A stretch of 64,000 nt of DNA from Hyphomicrobium sp. (GTDB taxonomy: Bacteria > Pseudomonadota > Alphaproteobacteria > Rhizobiales > Hyphomicrobiaceae). The stretch spans positions 682,001-746,000 of the forward strand of contig NZ_JAIETU010000002.1 in assembly GCF_019744875.1 (NCBI RefSeq). Direction: 5' to 3'. Of this stretch, positions 1-8,974 are shown in pieces (the stretch's first letter is position 1; each line of letters opens with the position of its first letter). The notes beneath the pieces are model-generated. The model was not told where the DNA came from. It did no database searches and saw nothing but the letters and a program-made list of their open reading frames with translations. The translations under genes were made by a program, and so were the position numbers.

Positions 1-1
1 C

Positions 2-640
2 GAGGCTCCCTACCGGGCCGAGGACGCCGCGCTCGTTCCTCTCGTCGTGCGCATTCCGGCCGCCGTCGCCAGCTCGGTCAAGAAGCTCTCGCTCGTGATC
101 GACAAGAACCCCGCGCCGCTCGTTGCGGACTTCACGTTCGGGCCCGCCGCGGGCAAGGGCGAGCGGACGCTCGAGACGCGCGTGCGCGTCGACATGTATT
201 CCAACGTTCGCGCCATCGTCGAAACGGAGGATGGCACGCTGCACATGGCGACCAAGTTCGTGAAGGCGGCGGGCGGCTGCTCGGCACCGGCGCTGAAGGA
301 TACGGACGCTGCGCTTGCTGACGCCGGAAAGATGCAGATCAAGCTCCTGGCAGACGGCGGCGGGCAGCGCGAAGCGCAGCTCAAGATCCGCCATCCGCAG
401 TACTCGGGCCTCCAGCTCAACCAGGCCACCGGCTATTACATCCCCGCGAAGTTCCTGCGCGTAATCGACGTGCAGCGCGGCGGCGATCGGGTCTTCCGCA
501 TGGAAGGCGGCATTTCGCTGTCGGAGAACCCGAACATCCGCTTCACCTACGCGGGCGGCAGCGACGAGACGCTGAAGGTCGTGGCGGAAGATACGGACGG
601 GCGCACGTTCACGGGCACGGCAGCGCCCAAGGGCTCCTGA
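2..640 (+). CDS. SoxYZ-like carrier protein of the quinoprotein-dehydrogenase-associated type (5' truncated)
   Basis: The frame is open to the window edge, so the N-terminus, where a signal peptide is expected, is missing; 212 residues are visible. The layout matches the SoxYZ-like carriers found next to PQQ alcohol dehydrogenases: a SoxY-like first half ending in a Gly-Gly-Cys segment (GGCSAP, Cys about visible residue 93), then a SoxZ-like immunoglobulin-fold half with KIRHPQYSGL and FTYAGGSDETL. In SoxY the equivalent cysteine carries sulfur intermediates; in this methylotroph family the cargo is not established. It converges on an operon with MxaD and a YVTN propeller, which supports a role in periplasmic alcohol oxidation (inference). 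A strong terminator follows the stop codon. Confidence 0.8.
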   Translation, partial: EAPYRAEDAALVPLVVRIPAAVASSVKKLSLVIDKNPAPLVADFTFGPAAGKGERTLETRVRVDMYSNVRAIVETEDGTLHMATKFVKAAGGCSAPALKDTDAALADAGKMQIKLLADGGGQREAQLKIRHPQYSGLQLNQATGYYIPAKFLRVIDVQRGGDRVFRMEGGISLSENPNIRFTYAGGSDETLKVVAEDTDGRTFTGTAAPKGS

Positions 641-663
641 TCACGAAGCCTGTAACGGTCATT

Positions 664-693
664 AAAAAGGGCGCCCATAGCGGCGCCCTTTTT
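664..693 (+). terminator. Rho-independent terminator after the SoxYZ-like gene
   Basis: Perfect 12-bp inverted repeat (AAAAAGGGCGCC / GGCGCCCTTTTT) with a 6-nt loop, ending in a T-run, 24 nt after the stop codon. The A-rich left arm makes it plausibly bidirectional, so it may also end the operon on the other strand that stops at 793. Confidence 0.92.
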
Positions 694-792
694 GTTATCT
701 GCAATCGTCGTTGCCCACCGGTGCATCGCACGCGCGTCAGCGCCCGGCCGTCGATGCTCGACGGCTCGATCGCCTGACGCCTCGCGCCGCGA

Positions 793-1185
793 TCAGAAGC
801 AGCGAATCTCGCCTTCCACCTGGGCGCGCTTCAGGTTCTCGACCTTGGCGCGATAGGCAGGAGCGTACATGTAGGCCACGCTCTCGCCGCCGCGCTGGCG
901 AACGGACATGACCGTCTCGGCCTCTTCGTATTCCTTGTACGGCAGCGACGCGGCGATCACGTCAATCGAGCAGGCGCACTTGTCGAGCACATCGCGCGAC
1001 TGGCCGTTCACGAGCATGCAGCCGTAGATGTAGTCGCCGCGCACGTTGGTCGGGTAGTCGTTGACCAAAGCCTGCGTGATGTCCGTGGTCTTGGTCGCAC
1101 ATTCCTCACCGATGGCGGCCGCGCCGAGCGCGACCAGCACAGCGCCTGCCGTCAGAAGCACGGCCGGAAAACGTCCTGTCTTCAT
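793..1185 (-). CDS. Small exported cysteine-containing protein of unknown function
   Basis: 130 residues. An N-terminal hydrophobic segment (about residues 8-25) looks like a signal peptide and predicts a periplasmic mature protein. Five cysteines (29, 56, 70, 72, 129) include a C-A-C pair, which could form disulfides or bind a metal or haem partner, but no CXXCH haem motif is present. Its ATG overlaps the end of the preceding gene by 4 nt (ATGA), so it is very probably co-translated as the last gene of the mxaD operon. I do not recognise a family. The position argues for a periplasmic accessory role in methanol or formaldehyde oxidation (inference only). Confidence 0.75.
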   Translation of the reverse strand: MKTGRFPAVLLTAGAVLVALGAAAIGEECATKTTDITQALVNDYPTNVRGDYIYGCMLVNGQSRDVLDKCACSIDVIAASLPYKEYEEAETVMSVRQRGGESVAYMYAPAYRAKVENLKRAQVEGEIRCF

Positions 1186-1859
1186 TTCGCATCTCCCATG
1201 CCAACGACTTTCACATGCTCGCGCAGCTCGGGGCCCGCGGCCTGAGTGCTCACGAAGTCCGACTTCAGATCAACGAAGTAACCGGGCACCTGGTTGCTCA
1301 CGACGATCGTGAAGGTGCTCTTGTGGAAGCCCTGCATCTTCTGCGAGCTCGGATCCTCGGCGAAGGGCGTGATGTGCAGCTTGAGGGCGTCGACCTGTTT
1401 GCCGTCGTAGTCGACCTTGATCTCTTCGACCTTCGCGGCGCCCAGCGCCTCGCGGATCTTGTGCTTGAGGTACATCTGGCTTCCGCCTGCGAGGGAATTG
1501 AACGTCCCCACGGCGCGATCGAGGTACCAGATGAACAGCGGGTTGATGGTCAGGTCGGGCCAGTTCTGCGGATCGCGAGCGTTGTCGCCCGTGAACACTT
1601 TGAAGATGACCTGACGTGCGCCCTTGGCGTCCACGTCGGCCACGCCGAGGCGCAGGTCGTCGGCGAAGTTCTTGCCCACCAGGCGCTCATCTGAGCCGGT
1701 CTTTTCAAAGCGGTAGGTGACTTCCTTGCCCTTGTCGATGAGGTCGAGCTGGCGGGATTCAAACAGGATCGGGACGGCGGACTTCTCCTCGGAAGCCTGC
1801 GCGACGGCCGGAAACAGGGCCAAACACGCCATGGCCCACGCACGTATCGAGATCGTCAT
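1182..1859 (-). CDS. Exported protein of unknown function in the mxaD operon
   Basis: 225 residues with a clear signal peptide (hydrophobic residues 6-20, cleavage expected near AQA-SEE). The mature part is mixed alpha/beta with many charged residues and no cysteine or recognisable catalytic motif; segments such as WPDLTINPLFIWYLDRAV and SKMQGFHKSTFTIVVSNQVPG-like stretches look like a compact globular domain. A GGAAAG stretch precedes the ATG (minus-strand AGGAGGAAAGTGTTCC). It lies 150 bp after the YVTN gene and overlaps the next gene by 4 nt. No family could be assigned. It is probably periplasmic and tied to the quinoprotein pathway by context only. Confidence 0.75.
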   Translation of the reverse strand: MTISIRAWAMACLALFPAVAQASEEKSAVPILFESRQLDLIDKGKEVTYRFEKTGSDERLVGKNFADDLRLGVADVDAKGARQVIFKVFTGDNARDPQNWPDLTINPLFIWYLDRAVGTFNSLAGGSQMYLKHKIREALGAAKVEEIKVDYDGKQVDALKLHITPFAEDPSSQKMQGFHKSTFTIVVSNQVPGYFVDLKSDFVSTQAAGPELREHVKVVGMGDAK

Positions 1860-2009
1860 TGGAACACTTTCCTCCTTGAGTGCGCCGGTTTCCGGCTGCC
1901 TCTTGGGAAGACTTCTAGCGCCAGCCGCCGTGCCGGAGCAATCGCCGCAACATGAATTCTCGGCAAGGGAGGCCGCAGCCAGGGGCTTTGGGAGGCCAGA
2001 TGGCCGGAA

Positions 2010-3023
2010 TCAGGGGCGCAGAAAGCGGCCAAAGGCCCGGGGACCCCGGCCGACGGCGATCTGGGACGTCACGGCCAGAGTTGCCGTATCAATTCGTTCC
2101 AGGCGGTCGGCGTCCCAGCAGGCCACATAGACGACCTTACCGGACGGATCGGCCTCGATGCCCTCAGGGTACTCGCCAACTTCGATGACCTTGACCACCG
2201 CCAGCGTCGCCAGATCGAACACCGTCACGCTGGCCGAGTGCTGGTCTGTCACGAAGGCGCGCCCGCCCGCCAGGGCCACGGCATAGGGCCGGTGACCGAC
2301 CTTCACCGTGCCGACGACCTTGCCTTGGGCGAGATCGATGACGCTGACGTCGTCGCTGCCGACGTTGGCCGTGTAGGCGCGCGCCCCCGCCGCGTCGACG
2401 GTCACGCCAAAGGGGCGCTCGCCGACCGCCACAACGGCCGTACGGCGCAACGTGGCCGCATCGATGACGGACACCTCGTTGCTGTCGCGGTCGGCGGTCA
2501 AAATGGTTTTGCCGTCAGCCGTCACGGCGATGCCCGACGGCGACTTGCCGACCTCGACGGTGCCCGCGATTTTTCCGGCCGCCGCATCGACGACGAAGAG
2601 CTTGTGCTCGTACCAGTCGGCCACATAGACGACGCCGCTCACGGGATTGACCGCGATCCCGAGCGGCCCCTGCCCGACATGCAGCCGGGAGGCGACCTTG
2701 CGCGCCTCGGCGTCGACGACGACGAGTTCCTTGCTTTCGGGCGATGTCAGGTAGGCGGTGCGGCCGTCAGGGGAGAGAGCGATGCCCGCCGGCTTGCCGC
2801 CGATCTTGATTTCTGGGGCAGCCACGCCGGCTGCGAGATCGACGACCGACAGGGAATCTCCGGTCTGATTGGTGACGAAGGCTTCCCGCGCCGCTTTCGG
2901 CTCATCCGCAAGCGGCGCGGGCGTGGCAATCGTCAGGGCAGGCACCAGCGCCAAAGCCGCGACGGCGAGGCGCGCGCGCACGGCGCGTCGCTCAACCGCC
3001 GTTGTCCGGCCGGCACCTCGCAT
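2010..3023 (-). CDS. YVTN-family beta-propeller protein, PQQ-catabolism type
   Basis: 337 residues. After an Arg-rich start and a hydrophobic export segment (about residues 18-36), the chain is a series of roughly 42-residue repeats with the hallmark ISPDG / VDAxx / VYVADW / GKSPSGIAV pattern of YVTN seven-bladed propellers. Such proteins are often encoded beside PQQ- and cytochrome-dependent alcohol dehydrogenases and act in the periplasm; the exact partner is unknown. The start is fixed by context: its ATG shares one base with the TGA of mxaD (TGATG), indicating translational coupling. Confidence 0.85.
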   Translation of the reverse strand: MRGAGRTTAVERRAVRARLAVAALALVPALTIATPAPLADEPKAAREAFVTNQTGDSLSVVDLAAGVAAPEIKIGGKPAGIALSPDGRTAYLTSPESKELVVVDAEARKVASRLHVGQGPLGIAVNPVSGVVYVADWYEHKLFVVDAAAGKIAGTVEVGKSPSGIAVTADGKTILTADRDSNEVSVIDAATLRRTAVVAVGERPFGVTVDAAGARAYTANVGSDDVSVIDLAQGKVVGTVKVGHRPYAVALAGGRAFVTDQHSASVTVFDLATLAVVKVIEVGEYPEGIEADPSGKVVYVACWDADRLERIDTATLAVTSQIAVGRGPRAFGRFLRP

Positions 3024-3550
3024 CAGCCGCCTTCCAGCTTCTTCTTCAGAGCCGCGAGACCGGACTGAAAGACGCCGGTGATGGCCTTGACGGCGGCTTC
3101 ATCCGACAGCTCCGGCGGCGGGTCGTTGTTCACGTAGCCGCGGTAGAACGCGGACTTCCATTCGACCGTCGACTTGTCGCCATTAGGCGTGACCGTCATG
3201 CTGGCCGAATAGTTGGTGACCGGCACGACCTTAACGTCGACCTCGGTGATCTCGTAGGCGAGCGTCTTGCCTTCGGCGTTGTACTTGGTCAGCTTCTCGA
3301 AAACCTGTCCGCCGCCTTCGACCGTCAGGATGCGCGTGGCGCCGACATCATTGCCGCCCTTGCCTTCCGTCTTGATGAAGGCGGGGTGCCAGCTCATGTC
3401 CTGGAAATTGCCGACGACTGCCCAGACCTTGTCGGCCGGCAAATTGATCTCAACCGTCTCGACAACCTTCTGCCGGCTCGGCCCGTGCGCCGATGCAGCC
3501 ATCGGCCACACGCAGGCAAACGCCAGCAAAGAAGCAAACAATCTAACCAT
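3023..3550 (-). CDS. mxaD: MxaD-like SRPBCC periplasmic protein
   Basis: 175 residues. Signal peptide at residues 1-21 (cleavage near ASA-HGP). The rest is an SRPBCC/START-like fold: VVETVEINLPADKVWAVVGN at the start, the WHPAF segment, and a long C-terminal helix (AVKAITGVFQSGLAALKKKL). MxaD of methylotrophs is a periplasmic protein reported to help electron transfer from methanol dehydrogenase to its cytochrome. Here it heads an operon with a YVTN propeller and two unknown exported proteins, divergent from fhcB. The assignment to MxaD rather than a generic SRPBCC protein rests on length, export signal and neighbours. Confidence 0.8.
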   Translation of the reverse strand: MVRLFASLLAFACVWPMAASAHGPSRQKVVETVEINLPADKVWAVVGNFQDMSWHPAFIKTEGKGGNDVGATRILTVEGGGQVFEKLTKYNAEGKTLAYEITEVDVKVVPVTNYSASMTVTPNGDKSTVEWKSAFYRGYVNNDPPPELSDEAAVKAITGVFQSGLAALKKKLEGG

Positions 3551-3739
3551 CAGTCTTCCTCCGCGGGATTTCGTCGCTAGCAGGCTATCTCAAGCCGGCG
3601 CCGGACATTAATGGGCTCAAGGGTTGCGCGCAATCTCAGCGCAGCGGCATAATACGCAGCGCGTCAGTCAACGATGTTGTTTTATACTTAAGTCCATGCT
3701 TTTGTTCGCCGCCAAATCAAATCACGAGACCCGATCAAA

Positions 3740-5041
3740 ATGACGAATTGGACCCAAGCCAAGGGCCCGGGCGACAGCCCGAAGTCCAACGCGATTACTG
3801 ATGTCGCCTGCCCATTCTGCGGTCTCGTGTGTGACGACCTCGAAATGGCCCGCGACGAGACCGGGCTCAAGGTCACGAAGAACGGGTGCGAGAAGGCCGT
3901 CGCGGGCTTCGAGCGCAACGTCAACGGCGCCAAGCCGCAGATCGAAGGCCGCGACGTGGATCTCGAAACGGCGATGCGCGCCGCGACCGATCTCATCGGC
4001 GCTTCGAAGCTGCCGCTCTACGGCGGTCTCGGCACAGACGTGGACGGCATCCGGGCCGTGATGGCGCTCGCCGACAAGACCGGCGGCGTTGTCGATCACG
4101 CGCTGTCGGAGGGACAGTACCGGAACTTCCGCGTGCTCCAGACGCGCGGCTGGGTCATGTCGACGCTCACGGAAGCACGCAACCGCGCCGACGTCTTCAT
4201 CATCGTCGGCAGCGACCTCCACAAGCTTCATCCGCGCTTCTTCGAGCGCATCGTCAACGTGGAAACGTCGCTTCTCACCGAGCAGCCGGCCAAGCGCACG
4301 GTGGTGTTCATCGGCAAGGGGCTCGACCAGTCGGCGGTCAAGGGGCCGCGCATCGGCAACATCATCACGCTGCCTTGCGAATTGAACCGCGTGGGCGAAA
4401 TCATCGCCGCGCTTGCAGCCGAGGTGCGCGGCGCGCCGATCGGCGGCGACAACGTGGCGGGCGTTCCGATCGCGGATGTGCGCGCGCTCGCGGAGCTGTG
4501 CCAGAAGGCCGCCTATCCGGTGTTCGCCTGGGCGCCTCCAAGCCTCGCCTTCGACAATGCCGACCTCGTCGTCAGCATGGTCTCGGATCTCGTGAAGGAT
4601 CTGAACGTCAAGGGCCGGGCCGCGGGCCTCGCGCTCGGCGGCAACGAAGGAGCGATCTCGGCCGGCGCCGTCTCGTCCTGGCAGAGCGGTTATCCGCTGC
4701 GCATGAGCTTCGCCAGCGGCAAGCCGGACTACGATGCGCTGCGCTACGCCATTCCGAACATGCTTGCGACCGGACAGGGCGACCTCTTGGTTTGGATCGC
4801 GTCGTTCAGCCCGGATCTCGGCCCGCCCGCGACGAAGATTCCGTCCATCGTGTTCGGCACACCGGGCCTCAAGCTCGCACAGACGCCGTCGGTCTATATC
4901 CCGATCGGCACGCCGGGCGCGGACCATGGCGGGCGCATCATCCGCGTCGACAACGTCGTCAGCCTGCCGCTGCGCAATCTGGGACGCTCGAGCCTGCCCA
5001 GCGCGGCCAATCTGCTCGGCGCCATCGAACTTGCCCTTTAA
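3740..5041 (+). CDS. fhcB: Formyltransferase/hydrolase complex subunit FhcB (formylmethanofuran dehydrogenase subunit B homologue)
   Basis: 433 residues. Homologue of archaeal FwdB/FmdB. The N-terminus keeps an iron-sulfur-like cysteine set, CPFCGLVC (Cys24, 27, 31) plus Cys50 in KNGCEKA. In methylotrophic bacteria the FhcABCD complex does not act as a dehydrogenase; it moves the formyl group from formyl-tetrahydromethanopterin to methanofuran and hydrolyses it to formate, and subunit B is considered largely vestigial or structural. It is the first gene of a four-gene cluster in the order B-A-D-C. The upstream 189-bp region is shared with divergent mxaD. Confidence 0.95.
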   Translation: MTNWTQAKGPGDSPKSNAITDVACPFCGLVCDDLEMARDETGLKVTKNGCEKAVAGFERNVNGAKPQIEGRDVDLETAMRAATDLIGASKLPLYGGLGTDVDGIRAVMALADKTGGVVDHALSEGQYRNFRVLQTRGWVMSTLTEARNRADVFIIVGSDLHKLHPRFFERIVNVETSLLTEQPAKRTVVFIGKGLDQSAVKGPRIGNIITLPCELNRVGEIIAALAAEVRGAPIGGDNVAGVPIADVRALAELCQKAAYPVFAWAPPSLAFDNADLVVSMVSDLVKDLNVKGRAAGLALGGNEGAISAGAVSSWQSGYPLRMSFASGKPDYDALRYAIPNMLATGQGDLLVWIASFSPDLGPPATKIPSIVFGTPGLKLAQTPSVYIPIGTPGADHGGRIIRVDNVVSLPLRNLGRSSLPSAANLLGAIELAL

Positions 5042-5131
5042 GTTTGGCCCTCTCAATCATGTGGTGCTTGCTCTCCGACAACCGCTTCGCTTCCACTCGA
5101 AGCACCAAGCCCGCCTCAAGGACCTAAAGAC

Positions 5132-6817
5132 ATGCTGATCAAGTTCACCGGCGGAACCGTCTACGACCCCATGAACGGCGTGAACGGCGAAGTGCGGGAC
5201 ATCTACGCCAAGGACGGGCGCATCGTTGCCGCGCCGCAGCCGGGCACGAAGATCGACGCCGAATATTCGCTCAGCGGGCGGGTCGTGATGGCGGGCGCCA
5301 TCGATCCGCACAGCCACATCGGCGGCGGCAAGGTCACCATCGGGCGCATGCTGCTGCCCGAGGATCACATGGGCCACGAAGTGGCGCGCACCGATCTCAC
5401 GCGGTCGGGCTGCGGACACGCCGTGCCTTCCACGATGACGACCGGCTATCGCTACGCGGAGATGGGCTACACGGCCGCGTTCGAGCCGGCGATGCTGCCC
5501 GCCAACGCGCGCCAGGCGCACCTCGAGATGGGCGATACGCCCATGATCGACAAGGGCGCGTTCGTGATGCTCGGCAACGACGACTTCTTCCTGCGCTCGC
5601 TCGCCGAGAAGAAGGATTTCTCGTTCATCAAGGACTACATCGCCTGGACGATGCATGCCTCGCAGGCGCTGGCGGTCAAGATCGTGAACCCGGGCGGCAT
5701 CAGCGCCTTCAAGTTCAACCAGCGCCAGATGGACCTCGACGAGAAGCACGTTCATTACGGCTTCACCCCGCGCGAGATCATCCTGACGCTTGCGCGCGGC
5801 CTCAAGGAGCTCGGCGTCCCGCATCCGATCCACATTCACGGCTGCAACCTCGGCACGCCGGGCAGCCTGCATTCGACGCTCGCGACCATTCGCGGCTCGG
5901 AAGGCCTGCCGATCCATCTCACGCACATCCAGTTCCACAGCTACGGCACCGAAGGGGACATGAAGTTCTCGTCGGGCGCGCCGCAGATCGCGGAGCTCGT
6001 CAACCAGTACAAGAACGTCTCGATCGACATCGGCCAGATCATGTTCGGCCAGACGTGCACGGCCTCCGGCGACAGCATGCGCCAGTACGGCAATACGAAG
6101 TCCGCCAACCCGAAGAAGTGGGTGGTGATGGACATCGAGTGCGATAACGGCTGCGGCGTCGTGCCGATGAAGTATCGCGACAAGAGCTACGTCAACGCGC
6201 TGCAGTGGGCGATCGGCCTCGAGCTATTTCTGCTCGTCAACGATCCGTGGCGCATCTTCCTCACGACGGACCATCCGAACGGCGCGCCGTTCTACTACTA
6301 TCCGCACCTCATCCGCCTGCTCATGGACCGCACGTTCCGCAACGAGATGCTGGAGAAGCTGCACCCGCAAGCGCAGGCGGCAACGATCCTGAAGTCGCTC
6401 GACCGCGAGTACTCGCTCTACGAAATCGCGATCATGACGCGGGCGGGCCCGGCCAAGAGCCTCGGCCTGCGCGACCGCGGCCATCTCGGCACCGGCGCGA
6501 TCGCCGACATCACCGTCTATGCGGACGACACCGACCGCGAGGCCATGTTCAAGACGCCGCTGTTCGTGTTCAAGGCGGGCGAGCAGATCGTGCGCAACGG
6601 CCGCGTCGTCAAAGTCGTCTCGGGCGCGACGCACGTCGCGCGCCCCGAATACGACCGTGCGATCGAAAAGCCGCTCCGCGAGTACTTCGATCGCTACCAC
6701 ACCGTGAAGCTCGATAACTTCCGCCTCTCCGACCAGGAGATCGTCGAAAGCAATTGCGGCCACACCGGTGGGGAATGCGGTTGCGTCATCGTGCAGCCGT
6801 GCGGACCAAGGATCTAA
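5132..6817 (+). CDS. fhcA: Formyltransferase/hydrolase complex subunit FhcA (formylmethanofuran hydrolase subunit)
   Basis: 561 residues, the normal length. Amidohydrolase-superfamily protein that hydrolyses formylmethanofuran to formate. The metal-binding motif GAIDPHSHIGGGK (His60, His62) and later His-containing strands (PIHIHGCNLG, HLTHIQFHSYG, LTTDHPNGAP) match the dinuclear-zinc site of FwdA/FhcA. The extreme C-terminus is cysteine-rich (SNCGHTGGECGC, then QPCG). It starts 90 nt after fhcB and ends 2 nt before fhcD, so the two downstream genes are closely coupled. It acts in the cytoplasm in the tetrahydromethanopterin branch of formaldehyde oxidation. Confidence 0.96.
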   Translation: MLIKFTGGTVYDPMNGVNGEVRDIYAKDGRIVAAPQPGTKIDAEYSLSGRVVMAGAIDPHSHIGGGKVTIGRMLLPEDHMGHEVARTDLTRSGCGHAVPSTMTTGYRYAEMGYTAAFEPAMLPANARQAHLEMGDTPMIDKGAFVMLGNDDFFLRSLAEKKDFSFIKDYIAWTMHASQALAVKIVNPGGISAFKFNQRQMDLDEKHVHYGFTPREIILTLARGLKELGVPHPIHIHGCNLGTPGSLHSTLATIRGSEGLPIHLTHIQFHSYGTEGDMKFSSGAPQIAELVNQYKNVSIDIGQIMFGQTCTASGDSMRQYGNTKSANPKKWVVMDIECDNGCGVVPMKYRDKSYVNALQWAIGLELFLLVNDPWRIFLTTDHPNGAPFYYYPHLIRLLMDRTFRNEMLEKLHPQAQAATILKSLDREYSLYEIAIMTRAGPAKSLGLRDRGHLGTGAIADITVYADDTDREAMFKTPLFVFKAGEQIVRNGRVVKVVSGATHVARPEYDRAIEKPLREYFDRYHTVKLDNFRLSDQEIVESNCGHTGGECGCVIVQPCGPRI

Positions 6818-6819
6818 TT

Positions 6820-7728
6820 ATGAGCGGCAAGACAATAAACGGCATCGCGATCGACGATACGTTCGCCGAGGCGTTCGGAATGAGCGCGCTCGGACTCGTG
6901 ATCACGGCGGACAGCCTGAAGTGGGCGATGATTTCGGCCCAGGTGATGACGGGCTTCGGCACCTCCGTCATCGGCTGCGGCGCGGAATGCGGTATCGATC
7001 GCGCGCTTTCGCCCGACGAGACGCCCGACGGGCGGCCCGGCGTGCGCGTGCTGATGTTCGGCTTCTCGCCGGATTCGCTCGTGCCGCAACTTCGCAACCG
7101 CGTCGGCCAGTGCGTCCTCACGAGCCCGGGCTCGGCCTGCTACAACGGCCTCGACAGCCCGACCACGCTCGGCCTCGCGGCCGGCCCGCGCTTCTTCGGC
7201 GACGGCTGGCAGACGGCCAAGAAGCTCGGCGACCGCCGCTTCTGGCGTGTACCCACAATGGACGGCGAGTTCGTGATCGAAGACAAGTGCGGACTGACAA
7301 CCGACGCCGTTGGCGGCGGCAACCTCCTGATCCTCGGGCGCGATCGCGCGGGCCTGCTCGAAGCGACCGAAGCGGCCGTCGAGGCCATCAACAAACTCGA
7401 CGACGTGATCACGCCGTTCCCGGGCGGCATCGTGCGCTCGGGCTCGAAGGTCGGATCGAAGTACAAGGGCGCCGTTGCCTCCACGAACGACGCGTTCTGC
7501 CCCACGCTCAAGGGCGCGGTGGCGACGGAGTGCAGCCCGGACACCATCGCGGTGCTCGAAATCGTGATCGACGGCCTGACCTCCAAGTCCGTCGCCGAGG
7601 CCATGCGGGTCGGCCTCAAGGCACTGATCGACGTCGGCGCCGCGAAGGGCGTGACGCGCGTTTCCGCCGGCAACTACGGCGGCAAGCTCGGCCAGCATCA
7701 CTATCACCTGAAGGATCTGCTGCCATGA
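6820..7728 (+). CDS. fhcD: Formylmethanofuran:tetrahydromethanopterin formyltransferase (FhcD)
   Basis: 302 residues from the ATG at 6820, which lies 2 nt after the fhcA stop. A longer frame opens at 6754 but lies inside fhcA and adds Arg-rich residues not seen in the family. The protein begins INGIAIDDTFAEAFGM, typical of Ftr, and has the GCGAECGID and GGNLLILGRDRAG segments. It transfers the formyl group between tetrahydromethanopterin and methanofuran. The last bases (ATGA) overlap the start of fhcC. Confidence 0.96.
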   Translation: MSGKTINGIAIDDTFAEAFGMSALGLVITADSLKWAMISAQVMTGFGTSVIGCGAECGIDRALSPDETPDGRPGVRVLMFGFSPDSLVPQLRNRVGQCVLTSPGSACYNGLDSPTTLGLAAGPRFFGDGWQTAKKLGDRRFWRVPTMDGEFVIEDKCGLTTDAVGGGNLLILGRDRAGLLEATEAAVEAINKLDDVITPFPGGIVRSGSKVGSKYKGAVASTNDAFCPTLKGAVATECSPDTIAVLEIVIDGLTSKSVAEAMRVGLKALIDVGAAKGVTRVSAGNYGGKLGQHHYHLKDLLP

Positions 7729-8522
7729 GCACGCTCAACTTCAAGCTTCGGCAAGCGCCTGTAGCCACCGTCGATCTCTCGGCGCTCATTCCTGCGAAGC
7801 TCGCGGGACTGTCGACGGGCGATATCGAGGAGCTGCCGCTCGGCGCGCTCAAGGTCGCTGACCTCTTCGACGTTTCGGGAACGCTCGGCGACGCCATCGT
7901 GATTTCCGGCGGATCGCCGCTGCTCGACTATGTGGGCGCGGGGCTCGACGGCGGATCGATCACGGTCGAGGGTCCGGTTGGTGCCTATGCCGGGCGTGGC
8001 ATGCGCAGCGGGCGGCTCGACATCCGCGGCGATGCGGGGGCCTATCTCGCGTCCAACGCGCGCGGCGGCATCATCCATGTCACGGGATCGGCCGGAAGTT
8101 TTGCGGGCGGTGCGCGGCCTGGAGACAAGTTCGGCATGCTCGGCGGCACGGTCGTCGTCGAGGGCGATGTCGGCGAGCGCGCGGGTGAACGCATGCGGCG
8201 CGGCACGATCATCGCGCGCGGCAAGTTCGGCGCGGCGGCGGGCTCGCGCATGGTGGGCGGTACGCTCTGGACGGAGACCGGCTTCGGCCCGCGTCCCGGC
8301 CCTCTGCTGCGGCGCGGCACGCTCATCGGACCCAAGGTGGACGACATGCTGCCGACGTTTGCCGACTGTGGACGCGTCGATCCGGTGGTGCTGCGGATTC
8401 TGTCGCGCTCCGTCGCGCAGACGCTGGGGGCGCTGGCGCCGAAGGCGCTTCCCATCATCGTGCACAAGTTCGCGGGCGATCAAGCCACGATCGGCAAAGG
8501 CGAAATTCTTCTGACAGGCTGA
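7725..8522 (+). CDS. fhcC: Formyltransferase/hydrolase complex subunit FhcC
   Basis: 265 residues from the ATG that overlaps the fhcD stop by 4 nt; the longer open frame upstream runs through fhcD and is not coding. The middle carries Gly-rich repeats of the GxxGxxxGxxM type (GPVGAYAGRGMRSG, GSAGSFAGGARPG, GDVGERAGERMRRG, GKFGAAAGSRMVGG) that form a beta-helix like that of glutamate synthase GltB and FwdC. It is a structural subunit of the Fhc complex. Last gene of the cluster; a GC-rich hairpin follows. Confidence 0.95.
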   Translation: MSTLNFKLRQAPVATVDLSALIPAKLAGLSTGDIEELPLGALKVADLFDVSGTLGDAIVISGGSPLLDYVGAGLDGGSITVEGPVGAYAGRGMRSGRLDIRGDAGAYLASNARGGIIHVTGSAGSFAGGARPGDKFGMLGGTVVVEGDVGERAGERMRRGTIIARGKFGAAAGSRMVGGTLWTETGFGPRPGPLLRRGTLIGPKVDDMLPTFADCGRVDPVVLRILSRSVAQTLGALAPKALPIIVHKFAGDQATIGKGEILLTG

Positions 8523-8546
8523 CCGGCCGCTGCGGCGCGGCCTTCT

Positions 8547-8583
8547 GGCGGGGCTTGCGGGCCCCGCCCTCGCCCGCTTTTTG
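8547..8583 (+). terminator. Probable terminator of the fhc operon
   Basis: Perfect 8-bp stem (GGCGGGGC / GCCCCGCC) with a 6-nt loop, followed after 9 nt by a run of five T. It lies 25 nt after the fhcC stop. The T-run is separated from the stem, so efficiency is uncertain. Confidence 0.6.
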
Positions 8584-8755
8584 GGGCATTTCTTGCGGAG
8601 CCGGTAAAACCGGCAGCCGAGTTGGCACGTATCTTCTCCTGAATTGTGACATCATCCCGTGGAGCCATGGCTCTGAACGGGGGCTCGAGACGGCCGACAT
8701 TGGCCTGATCGGGACCTCGTTGGGCTCATGCGGGGCAAGAGGGAGAAACTGCCAG

Positions 8756-8956
8756 ATGCTCAGTATTATTCTTTCAGCGTGTCTCGTGGCCGACCCTGGC
8801 CAGTGCCGGGACTTCAAAATCCCGCTCGACGTCAACATGGACGCCCAGCACTGCACGATGGCCGCGCCGCCCTACTTCGCCCAATGGGCGGAAGACCATC
8901 CGCAGTGGAGCATCCGGCGCTGGAAGTGCCAGCCGACGGGTCTCAACGACACCTGA
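8756..8956 (+). CDS. Small conserved-type hypothetical protein (66 aa)
   Basis: 66 residues starting MLSIILSACLVADPGQC. A GAGGGAG stretch precedes the ATG by about 10 nt. Contains four cysteines (9, 17, 33, 58) and ends near WKC, with tryptophan-rich HPQWSIRRW. From memory, short proteins of this pattern (an xSACL...CRDF...APPYFAQWAEEHPxW arrangement) occur widely in Alphaproteobacteria without known function. No clear transmembrane segment beyond the short hydrophobic start. It converges with a small minus-strand membrane protein gene. Confidence 0.7.
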   Translation: MLSIILSACLVADPGQCRDFKIPLDVNMDAQHCTMAAPPYFAQWAEDHPQWSIRRWKCQPTGLNDT

Positions 8957-8974
8957 TTGTTGCCACTTCGCACT

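Noticed and set aside
3722-5056. 444-codon open frame antisense to fhcB
   Set aside because: High-GC shadow: it mirrors fhcB codon positions, is Arg/His/Asp-rich, has no ribosome-binding site and no family features.
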